The notes under the pieces are model-generated. The model was not told where the DNA came from. It saw nothing but the letters and a program-made list of their open reading frames with translations, and made no database searches. A program made the position numbers and the translations under genes. Shown here piece by piece: positions 34,690 through 47,100 of a stretch of DNA of 64,000 nt (its first letter is position 1; the number at the start of each line of letters is the position of its first letter). The stretch is from Dryomyza anilis (lineage: Eukaryota; Arthropoda; Insecta; Diptera; Dryomyzidae). The stretch covers positions 9,321,017 to 9,385,016 of the forward strand of contig OX638134.1 of the NCBI GenBank assembly GCA_951804985.1, written 5' to 3'.

Positions 34690-35111
34690 TAAAATAATAA
34701 AAGTTTTCTTTTTATTTGATGCCGTTACTTATACAGTACATATTATATTTATAGTTTCTCATACATAATATTATTGCAAGGTAACACAATAAGAAACTTA
34801 CTTAATAAGTATTGTTAATATTAACAACATTTCCTTTTTTTTACGTCTAAATGTTGAAATGAAATATTTAGCTGTAGCGTCAACATATTTTTATAAAATA
34901 CGTTGTTCGTCGTTCTTAATGCCGCAAATATTTAAAATGTTACTTAAAATTATTACATTTTTGTTGAGCGAATTATTTAAAAATATTTTTAAAAAATTTT
35001 GAATTTTTTTTAGTTCAAATATATTAATTTTAATTAAATATAAACTAATGCATATTTATAATTTGTGGTTGTTGCGCGCCTGCGTACATTTAATTGAATT
35101 CCAGAATTGAT
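34690..35111. other. Convergent 3' intergenic region, Sf3a2 / Sap130
   Basis: About 420 bp of A/T-rich sequence between two stop codons; it should hold the Sap130 3' UTR. There is no ORF or recognisable repeat. Confidence 0.5.
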
Positions 35112-38100
35112 TTAGACTTTCTCACGTTTTTTGAAATTGCGCTTGGACGCACAACGATGTATGATGTCCGAAATGTGCGATTTGTGTTCAAAGATTTTCA
35201 TGATTTGATTTTGTGCTTCATTGACGCCATCGACAATGATTTTGCTGCGCTGCATGTTACCCTGTAAGAAAAATTGAATTTTAGTTAAACAAAATGAATT
35301 TTGAGTGAGACAATCAAATCTTTAGTTAAAATTTGAATTTTAAGTGAATTTTGAACTTTTTTTTTAGATAAAAAATAAATTTTTAGTAAAAAATTAATTT
35401 TTAGTTAAAATTTAATTTTAAGTTAAAAATTGAAATTTTAGTATAAAATTGAATTTTTACTAAAATATAATTTTTAGTGAAAAATAAATTTTTAGTGAAA
35501 AATTAATTTTTACTGAAAAAGTAAATTTTAGTTAAAAATTTAATTTATAGTGAAAAAAGGAATTTTTAGTTAAAAATTTAATTTTTAGATAAAAATTTTT
35601 GAGTTAAAAATTTATTTTTTAGTTCAAATTTTAATTATTAGTGAAAAAATAATTTTTATTTGAGTTAAAAATTTATTTTTTAGTTAAAATTTTAATTATT
35701 AGTGAAAAATTTTGATTTTTAGTTAAAAATTAAATTTTTGTTAAAAATTGAATTGTTAAAAAAAATTAATTTTTAGTTAAAAATTTAATATTTAGTTAAA
35801 AATTGAATTTTTAGTTAAAAATTGAATTTTTAGTGAAAAATTAAATTTTTGTTAAAAATTGAATTTTAAGTTAAAAATTGAATTTTAGTTAAAAATTGAA
35901 TTTTTAGTTAAAAATTGAATTTTAGTTAAACAAAATGAATTTTGAGTGAGAAAATCAAATTTTTAGTTAAAAATTGAATTTTTAGTTAAAAATTGAATTT
36001 TTAGTTAATAATTGAATTTTTAGTTAAAAATTGAATTTTTAGTTAAAAATTGTATTTTTAGTTAATAATTTAAAAAAAAAAAAATTTTTAGTTAAAATTT
36101 TGAATTTTTAGTTAAAAATTGAATTTTTAGTTAAAAATTGAATTTTAGTTAAAAATTGAATTTTTAGTTAAAAATTGAATTTTAGTTAAACAAAATGAAT
36201 TTTGAGTGAGAAAATCAAATTTTTAGTTAAAAATTGAATTTTTAGTTAAAAATTGAATTTTTAGTTAATAATTGAATTTTTAGTTAAAAATTGAATTTTT
36301 AGTTAAAAATTGTATTTTTAGTTAATAATTTAAAAAAAAAAAAATTTTTAGTTAAAATTTTGAATTTTTAGTTAAAAATTGAATTTTTAGTTAAAAATTG
36401 AATTTTTGTTAAAAATAAAATTTTTAGTTAAAAATTGAATTTTTAGTGAAAAATTAATTTTAAGTTAAAAATTGAATTTTTAGTTAAAAATTAATTTTTG
36501 GTTAAAAATTTAATTTTAGTATTTTGTATTTTAAATAATTTTTTTTTGTTCAAACTTCAATTTTTAATAAAAATTCAAATTTTTAAAAATATTTAAAACA
36601 TTTTGTTAATAAAACCCACCTTCAACAATTCACTAATACGATGAATTTCCGGATTATCGCCATGCGTCTCCATTTGCTTGAGCATGACCGATAGTTTATC
36701 CAAACCCAGAGACTCATTTTCACACTGTGTTTAGAGTAAAGAAATAAAATTTATCAATATAAAACCCATCAAAAACCATACACTTTAAAACTAACCAAAT
36801 CCTCCATTTGTGAGCGCAAATGATAGATCTTCCAACCGTTAATTTTGCCCAAGACATTAGCTTGATTTGCCAAATCGATAACCGTCGGCCGGCGCTCCTC
36901 GCGGGGCTTGATGTCGGTGTAACGTTGGAAATGATTGTTGGCCGCCTTCCAATTTTGTTTGTAGGTCTATTAAACAAAATGCCAAGGCAATAATTTATAG
37001 AATAATCAAATATTTATGCATTTTTTTATGCTTACATGGAGCAGCGTACAATTGCGTGGCTTGCGCAAAACATATTCCGTAGGTTTAGTGTTTTCCTTGT
37101 ACTCGGCGGCGGCTGTTGTTATTTGATTAATATTATTCGATTTGTGTTGGGCGGCGGCTGCGACGGTGGCGGCGCTGGTGATGTTATTCAGCTCATGACC
37201 TGGAGCTGGCAACATGACGGTGCCATTGCCACTGCTGGCTAAAACGGTGCTGCCGCCGCTGGTACTGCTGCCACCAGAGCCATGTGTCATATTGTTGGCA
37301 TTGCCGGTGGGTGGCGGCAGCGAGAGTGAGGCCTGACTTTGTGTAGAGTGTTGACTGTCATTGCTGAGGTAGACAAAAGAGAGAATAATTAAATTATTTA
37401 AAAAAAATTATATTTGAGTTTATTGCTTAGTATCACAAAAAGTAATAGAATTTTAAATGTTTATAAATCATTCGATGAATCAATTGATGCTCATCATTTG
37501 GTAAACATTTGATTTCATTGATTATAAAATATCCAACATCTGATTTTTGTCAAGCAATTATTGAAATTTTTTAAATAAAATTTGTAATTTTTACTACTAT
37601 CACAACGAAAACAAAAAGCATTGCCCATGTATGGCGTGCCAGGCCTGATCACGGGCTAAAGACGCAGCCATCGTTGACAGACTAAGTACTACACACAAGG
37701 CGCACTACTTGTTGCCAAGTCTCAACCCTTTGTCAATCCCGGAAATCCTGGCTATTAAGCTTGTGACAGACAGAATTGTGTATTTTTGACGTAAGATTGG
37801 GCAAAAGTTTTGCACATATTTTTCTCTTCTACATGTGTAGCACAATGACTATATTGTAATTAAATCAATAGCCCTATTTAACTTACGTTGAACGTCTTGA
37901 TTTTTTGCGTGGCGGACAATCAATGACGCCACCATTTAGGAGCTGCTGATGCGCAGCGCTTGCATGCGGCTGATGGTCCAATGAGTTGCGCGACGAGGCC
38001 GGCGTCGAGGGCAGATTATGTTGCTGATTAGCAGCGGCTGCATGATGATTGGAGTACAGCTGTAATGAAAATAAAATGTTTAAAAAATATTAATTAAAAC

Positions 38101-41100
38101 ATATATAACTAGTATTTAGTACACGCAATGTTTTGTTTATACTATTTATTTAAAAACCTAACAACTATTACAAACTTTTAAAAGTACACTTAGTAATTTA
38201 ATTGTAAGGGGTTTTTTTAACAGGGACGCTACAAAAGTAGAGCGACAAGGACAGCAAACGACGCCATATTTCTTGCCGCTCTTTTGACATTTTTCTTCAG
38301 TAAGGTTTGCCATTTCATGATTTTTTTTAATTGTATTTTTATTTTGATTTAGATATTTTGCTTATAATTTTGCATTTTTTTTTGGTGGATTTTGGCTAAT
38401 GATTTTGATTTCGTGCTTTTTCTTCTACTTTTTCTTTTTTTTGTTTTTAATTTCGTGTTTCTGCTTTTATTTTGTTATTATGTATTTCATTTCATTTTGT
38501 GTTTTTATTTTTGATTTTGTGTTAATGCTTTTGCGTTTGATTTTGAATTTTTTTCTTGTTACAATTTAGTTTTTGGTTTTGATTGTGTATTTCGTTTGAT
38601 TTTGTATTTTGTTGTGATTTTGGGTTTTAGTTTGTTTTGTTCTTTTTATTTTTACGATTGTGTTTTTCTTCTAATTTTTTGTTTTTGATTATTCTTTTTT
38701 TTAGTTTTGATTTTTTATTTTTTTTCTTCTTTTTAATTTAGTGTTTTTTGCTATTTTTCTATTTTGTTTTTCATTTGATTTTTGTTTTTTTTTTCATATT
38801 TTCAAATGAACAACAAGAATATAAAAATTTTGCTTTTGACTTGTTTTTCATTTGATTTTGTGCTATTGCTTTTCGTTTTTGTTCTTTTTAATTTAATTTT
38901 GTTTTTTTTTTCAATTTTTCAAATTGAAAACAAAAATATAAAAATTTTGCTTTTGATTTGTTTTTGGTTTGTTTTTGTATTTTATTTTTTTTTTTTGATT
39001 TTTAGTTTTTCTTTTGGGTTTTATTTTAGTGTTTTTTGTTTTGTTTATGCGATTGACTTTATGTTTTTGTTGGTACAAGTTTTTTCTTGTTTTTTTTTGC
39101 TTATTTGTGTTTGTATTTTGTTTTTATTTAGTTTGACTTTGTATTTACTTTTTTACTTTTTTTTATTTTCGGTTTTGAGTTTATGCTTTTGCTTTTCTGT
39201 TCTGTTCTTTTTTTTTTATTTGATTTTGTGTTTTTCTTCTGATTTTATGTTTTTGCCATTGTGTTTTTGCGATTGAATTTGTGTTTTTACTTGTTTTTAC
39301 TATTGCATTTGGATTTTTTTTGGTTAGTTAGTTTTTATTTTTGCTTTTCTTTTGTGTTTTTCTTTTGATATTGTATTTTTGCGTTTGACTTTGTATTTTG
39401 AATATGATTTTCAGGTTTTGTTTTTTTGTGTTTGTTTTTATTTTCTGCATTAGGTTATGTGTGTTTTTTTTACTGTGTTTTTTCCCTTGTGTTTTTGCGT
39501 TTGAATTTGTGTTTTTGTTTATACTTGTTTTCCTATAGCTTTTGGATTGTTTTTGCTTAGTTAGAGTTTTTATTTTTTGTTTTTGAGTTTTTTCTTTTGT
39601 GTTTATTTTTGATTTTTGTATTTTTAATTTGATTTTCAGGTTTTGTTTTTTTTTTTGTTGTTTTTATTTTTGCATTTGATTATATGTGTTTTTTTACTAT
39701 GTTTTTGAATTTCTGTTATTCTTTTAATTTTTGAATTCCTTAATTTTTTTGCGTTTGACTTTTTATTTCTTTTTCTTTAGATTTGTTTTTTATTTTGTAT
39801 TTTTTCTATTGTGTGTATCTTTTGATTTTATGTTTTTGGCTTTTAATTTGTGTTATTGCCTTTACTTTTATTTTTTTGCGTTTGACTTTCTGTTTTTATT
39901 TCTTTATCTTCAGATTTTTTGATTTTATATTTTTTGTTTTTCTCTATTGTGTGTATCTTTTGAATTTATGTTTTTGCTTTTGATTTGTGTTGCCTTTATT
40001 TTTGCTTTTTTTGCATGTGACTTTGTGTCTTTGTCATTTCTTTTTCTTTAGATTTTTTTTATTTTGAATTTTTTCTATTGTGTGTATCTTTTGATTTTAT
40101 GTTTTTGCTTTTGATTTGCGTAATTGCTTTTGTTTGTTTTTTGTTGTGTTTTTGCTTTTGTTTTGTTATATTTATTTTTATTTGAGTTTTTATTTCATGT
40201 TCGTAGCGACTGTAAATGCTGTTTTGTAAATGCGTTTTGAAAATTTAAGTTGTTTGAGAGGTGCCACAACCCATTGTCCAATCCCACCCATATATAGCAT
40301 AGTCACTCCCCGAATTTGAAAGTACCGTCGTGTAAAATTTCATTCAAATCGGTTCAGCGGTTTTGACGTGATGCTGAAACAAACAGGCCGACAGAAAGAC
40401 GGACGCACCAAGAGTTTTAAATACAAAGATAGATAAATAGATAGATAGGTAGATAGATGATTGATATAAAATAAATATCCCCTGATTTTGTATTTCCATA
40501 TGAAAACGATATGGCCGGCCTACAATTCGTACAATTTTTCAAATTATTATTGCTGAGTTTTACTTCCAGAATAACTTTTTATAAATATAAAATGAAATAT
40601 ATTAAAAACATTAATAATAATGAATAAAATACTCACATCGTTAATGGGATTGAAATGCGTCGAGTCATTGGAGCCGGCGGCCATGCGATTGATGACCATG
40701 TTGTTGTCCTGTATCTGCTGCTCAATCCCAGGTGACGAATTGGCCGACACCGTAGTCGAGCCATCGGACGAGGCGGGCGAGACAGCACGCGACGAACGTG
40801 TCGAAGCCATGGTAACACCACTGCCGCCGCCACCTACTTTCTTAGACAACGCCTCTGCGACGTTGAGAGCAGCCACATTTGCGGCATTGTTTACAGCAGC
40901 CACCGCTGCGTTGGCCGCATTAAACGCATTGCATGCTGACGCCGATGACGATGAAGAAGATGATGACGCGGTGGAGATTTGTGCAGGACTAATGGCCGCA
41001 CCAACAACATTTGAATTCATCGAGAGAAAAGTGGGCGCCAAATTTTTAGCAGCACGCACCGGCGAACCATCTGAAGCTTCGCGTTTGCGCAAAAAATTCG

Positions 41101-44100
41101 AAACAACCGCAGAGGAGGTGGCGCCGACGCCACCAATGCCAGAGGTAGCAATGCCTGATGTCAACTTGATTGAAGTCTGCAACGGTATCACCATGTGTTG
41201 TGGCTGTTGTGTTGTTTGTGGTGCCGGCAACAAAAGTTGTTGTCCAGCACTGGCGACAATTTGTGTTGTAGCTGTTACCGCTTGGGAGGAGGATGGCGCC
41301 GCCGCTGCCAAAGCAATGTGTGCGCCGCCCGCGCCATCGGCGCTAAAACGTACAGGCACCGCATGTAGTTGAGCGCTGCCGCTGACAGGCAGCTGTAGCT
41401 GGCCAATGGTGCGCACGCTCGACGATGGCACAACGGTGAAGGTGGCCGTAGAGCTGGGTGCATGCGCAGAATATGGCAATGAAGTGATGGCCAAATTGGA
41501 GGATAAATTGTTGGACAAATTGTTGTTGTTGTTCGCATTGTTGGACATATTGTTTAAATTGTTGGCATTGTTGCCGGCAGCCGTGGTCATTTGTTGCTGC
41601 GACATGGTGCTGCTCGTCACCGTGGTCGTCGTGAGCGAAAGCACGCCGGTCGAAACCTGCACGGAGCTGGCGTTGACCGACTCATAGTAATAGGTGCTGC
41701 CGGGTGGTAAAAATGCGCTCGTCGCGTTACCACTATTATTGTTGTTGCTGTTAGCGGCTGCAGTGTTAATATTGCCGCCAATACGTTGTGCTGCTGACTG
41801 ATGTATAAAAACACTATTGCTGTTGCTGCTCTGTTCGTTTTGATTGCCGCCACCTCCGCTTAGTTGCGCCTGCGACATAACTTTGCCCACAGTGATGCCA
41901 TTTTTAATAGGCGTTATTGTGCCGGTTAAAATGTTGCCACCCGCACCACCGCGTGTTGTTATTGCCAGCGGCACCACGGTAGTGCCGGCTCCAGAGACGG
42001 CAACATTTTGTGTGGCCAACAGTTGACCGTTGGCGCCTTGTGTGACGTTTAACAGTTGGGTGGTGGTGGTGCCACCGGTGACCGATGTTAAATTGTTGCT
42101 GGAAAGCGTAGGTGATGCTGCTGATGCATTGTTGTTATTATTAACATTGTTTAAGGACTGCAAATTTTGCTGTTGTTGCTGCAATGAAGCGGCTGCTGCT
42201 GCAGCGCCTGGCAATTTGCCAATGCCCAGCTGTGTTATGGTGAGCGAGGGTTGCACCTTTGTGGCCATGCTGACGGGTGGGCGGATGCCTAAAACATGTG
42301 TAGAATATTTCACCATTAGTTAAAACACAAAAATTGATAATGCTAATAAAAGAAAATAATGCAGCGAACACGTAGAACATGCTATAACGTATAACAGCAG
42401 CAGTAAAATCGACTGACTCGTGAGTATTGCAATTGGCGTTGCAGATAACGAAACATGCTCAAAGTTTTGTTAAGTGAGTCATTCACATTTGATACCCGAG
42501 CACAAAAACAACAACAGACAGAGAGACAGACAGAGTGACTGTGAGGCAGACCGACCGACAGGGGAGGCATTAATATATATACAGTAGCTGCCCAGCGAAT
42601 TGTGACATTTGTAAAACAAAGAATTTCCGACATTTTATATACAACATTTCTTCAAACTGTTTTTGGAATAGGTCGAGGCAGTTTTGAAACATTTTTTCGA
42701 CATATTTCAAACAGACAAAGACAGAGTTTGTATCACAAGCTGTCTGTTTTTTGTTCGTACCCAAAATATGCCGTGAATCTGCCAATGAAATTCCACATAA
42801 TGTGACACCCTGCTATATACTTCCCAAAATATTCCATTTATCTGTGTGTTTGCAGGAATATGCCCGAAATATCCCAGATAAATGCAAATATTCCAGAAAA
42901 ATGCAGGGTCGAGGTAGTTTTGAAACATTTTTTAGACATATTTTAAACAGTCAAAGGCGGAGTTTGTATCAAAAGCTGTCTGTTTTCTGCCCGTTCCCCA
43001 AATATGTCTTGAATCTGCTATAAAAATCCCACCCTACTACTATACACTTTCCTAAATATTCTATTTATCTGTGCGTTTGCCAGAAATATTCCAGAAAAAT
43101 GCCAAACATTATGTCTCAGGCAGGTTCGGGGCAGCAGGCAAAGGCTGAATTTGTATCACATGTTGTCTGTTTTCTGCCCCTACTCAAACTATGCCATGAA
43201 TATGCCAATAAAATTCCACAAAATTTTGTCTCAGACTGTCTGTTTTCTGCCCGTACTCAAACTATGCCGTGAATATGCCAATAAAATTCCACAAAATTTG
43301 ACAACCTCCCCACAACACAATTTCTGTAATTTTTCTAAAATATTTCAGGCATATTTCCGGCAAGCACACAGTTGGGAAGTGTATAGAAGATTATAAATGT
43401 GTGTGGAATTTTAATGGCAAATTCACGACATATTTTGTGAACGGGCAGAAAACAGACAACTTGTGATACAAACTACACCGCCTTCCATATTTTTGTTTGC
43501 GGTCATTCAATTTACTTCAATCTAGATTGCGCGAAAATTTGCTAAACTGAATAGTAAAACTGCACTAACGTCAAAATTTAGTGTTGTTTTAAATTTAGAC
43601 AAACTCGCACCCACCCTTAATACATATTTTCATTTTTCTTATCGTTCACAATTCGCTGGGCAGCTACTGTACTTGCAGACAGCTGTGTCGTGTCGATTAT
43701 CGCGCAGTGCAAAATGTTTTCTGTTGGTTTTTTTTTAATTTATTTATTTTTTACAAAGTATATAAAGTAAATATAAGCCTGCCTTTGTTTTTATGATGTA
43801 TAGCTTTTCGTTACTCTTTTGCGTATCATTGTAAATTTTTGTTTATAGTAGGAATATGCTGTGACCAGCTGTTATCTGGAGCGCGCAAAGAAGACGCTAA
43901 TTGAATTTCGAGCTGTGTATTTGTAAAATGCACTTGTGGCATATTTTGTGAACTAATTAGTGCAATAATAATTTTGTTTTTTTAGAGCACAACAATGGTG
44001 GATAGAAATGCTCAATATAAACTTAAGAAATAAAGAAAAACAAAGGAAAGGATGAAAATGTCACCAACTACATTTTGAAAATTTCAAAAATTGGTTCACA

Positions 44101-47100
44101 AAAACATTTATACACATTTTCGCATCGATATGGTGCAAAATTGTGTCTACCAATGAGAATATGTTAATATTTTTAGTGTCATATCAAAATATCAATTCAA
44201 GTAATACTTTTTATAAAATTAATCAATAAAAGGAGAAAAATATATTCGAAAAATTGTATTTGGTTAGTTTTACTTTTACAACGACGATATCTAATATAAA
44301 AATTTAAAACTTTTCAATATAATTTCTAAAATATATAGAAAAACAAGTGAAAATAATACTGCCTCACAAAACAAGTGAAAATAATACTGCCTCACAAATT
44401 TAGAAAATGTTTAACATATTGTGTCATATTTATTTTTTTACATTCAGATTAAGGTTTAGTTTTTAATACAAGTTTAAACTCAGTTTAAACTTTGACGATA
44501 TAACGAGTTTAAACTATGTTGAAATAGAAAATAAAACTATCACTGTAACCAACAAATTAACCAACGCTCAGGGGATGCCCCCTATACGTGTAATGCACAG
44601 TGTTGATCGTAAGAAGGGATGATAGGTTAAAGGGAGGGGGGAAAGATGGAGTAGTGTCGGTGAATGTTTGTTTTGAACTTGCCAATATCGAAAATGTCGG
44701 GAAAAACATACGCAGGGAGATTGTTCCACAAACGTGTCGTGCGACTGAAGAACGAATTCTCTCTGTAATGCGTGGTTCTGTTGGGAACCGTCTGGACTAC
44801 GAAGGGGTGGACTTGGTTCGATGCCCTATTAGAACGAGAGAACACACGACCTATGTTGAAATTGAAAATGTGACTAAAAAATCTATCACTGTAAAAGGTA
44901 GTTTAACTCGATTTGTGGGTTAAACGTAGTTTAATCTCAGTATTCAGTTTTAGTGACTTTAATGCTTTGTTTAAAATGATTTAAAACGGGTTATATTAAT
45001 GCTTTAAACTTTGTTTAAAATTTTTAATGTTTTGACAGATAATTTATTTAAAAAATTTGCTTTTTTTGGAACTGTGCGTTCACTTTCTTCGTTTATCGTC
45101 CTCAAATTGTTCGTCTGGCCTTTTTGGTTCTGTTTGTTTTCGTATATTTTAGTACTGTATGAATCAAACTTGCCTCCTTTATTTATATACTTAGTTTAAA
45201 CTTTAGACATCGAGTTTAAACTAAGTTGATTTTGAAAATGTGACTGAAAAACTACCAATCTAAAAGGTAGTTTAACTCGACTGTGTGTTAAACGTAGTTT
45301 AATCTCAGAATTCAATTTTACAGTGCCTTCAATTTAATGTCGTTTAAGCTTTATTTCGAAACGTACGTCAACGTTATTGGTTTTTCGTCGCCAAATTGTC
45401 CGTTTGCGCGTTTGGGTTATGTTTGTTTTCTTATATTACAGGTCTGTATAAATCAAACGTATATCCTCACATGTACTGGAGTATCTCGATCTTCTTTTTA
45501 TTCATCATATTTCATTTATCATTCTTGATTTGTGAAATTTTCGTATATAAATATGAGAGAAAATGACAACTGACACAAAAATCTGTATAAGTAGATTATC
45601 ATGATTCAGGCTGATTGATATTTATTTATTTTCCTACCACATAAATGTTTTAAGAAGAACGAATCTCAATTTCAGACCTATCGATAACGGTTTTTGGATT
45701 AAACAAATTGCAAAACATTACAAAACCAGTTTTCTTTAACCTCGAATATCTTTTAATTGTCTAAGCTAATTTTAATATATTAAAATTAGCCCATACAATT
45801 TCAATAAAAATTTAGTTTAAAGTTTTTTTTTAACTATTTTAGCAAAATTTTTAAATTTATTTTTCTAAAAAGTGTCGGAAAGGTGTCTGAAATTTCGAAA
45901 TGCAATTTTCTTAAAACCGATACTTAATAGGTAAAACCAGCATATGTAGTTAAAATCCAAATAATGTATGGAATGCTCAAAAGAAATATGAAAATCTTAT
46001 ACGACGACATCGTACTAAAGAAGATGTTCAAATTTTAGATAATGAACTCTGTCTCGTATGTTTAAATAAAACTTAAATGCAAAAAAACACCAAAATATAG
46101 TAATTCTACTTTGAAAACATAAAGCGTTAAAGGGTTAATAAATTTCAATATAATTAAAAAAAAAATGAAATAGTGACCTTTCCAAAACTCACCAATTTTG
46201 CCGCCCGCTGTTGCATTCACAATTATCGGCTGCAGCATAACATTATTGGTGAGTCGTCCCGTCGGTCCGATCAGCTGTTGTGTACCGCCACCCGGTTGCT
46301 GTTGCAGCTGTATTATACGCGTTGTAGACAAATTTGTCGTTGGTATAACATTGCCTGCCGTACCGCCAACCGTTGTGCTGCGTGGTGAATTTGCCGCCGA
46401 GACATTTGTGCCAAGTGTTGGTGTCAATTGTGGCAAATTAGGTGAACGTATGCTGATGCTTGTGGTGTTTAGTTTTGTGGCCGAAAATGATTTTGGCAAA
46501 GAGATGGGACGTATTTGACGTGGTGCCGAACCATTGCCAGCACCAGCATTCAATGGTGTAGCAACGGCAAAACGTTGCCCGGTGACGGTGGAATTGAATT
46601 GATGCGGTTGCGTTTGTTGTGATTGCGGCGATTGTTGTGCGCCGCCCGTTACATTGTTGGAGGAATAGACAAGTGTTGCGGTTTGCTGACGTGGCGGCAA
46701 TACTGTGGCCAAGGTGGCAACGTAGGTTTGTTGCTGTGATTGTTGCGAAGAGACGACGGCCTGAATGTTGGCTGTTGAAATTTAAGAAAAAAAATTACAA
46801 AATTAAATATTAGAAAAATGCAAATTTTTAGTATAAAATGTTTTAATAAATAAAATAAAAATAAATAAATTTAATTATAATATTTAAGAATTCGTCTGTA
46901 GTCAATCCATACAACATTTCTTTATGATTCGCTGATTGAAATTCAGAAATTCCTTTTGATATTCCAAAGGATGTCAATTGTAATTCAGAAATTCCATTTT
47001 AATTACATAGACGTCAATTGTAATTCTGAAAATCCATTTGAAATTCAAAAGACATCAATTGTAATTCAGAAATTTCATTTAAAATATAAAGAGACATCAA

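Noticed and set aside
38782..39983. Phe/Leu-rich plus-strand ORFs that look like membrane proteins
   Set aside because: They are translation of a T-rich low-complexity tract with no start context or conserved motif.
40620..41372. 250-aa plus-strand frame and similar ones at 42030 and 48565
   Set aside because: They are antisense to Sap130 exons and have no independent start context or homology.
44600..44923. 107-aa plus-strand ORF
   Set aside because: The opposite strand encodes a recognisable LINE C-terminal peptide; the plus-strand frame is its shadow.
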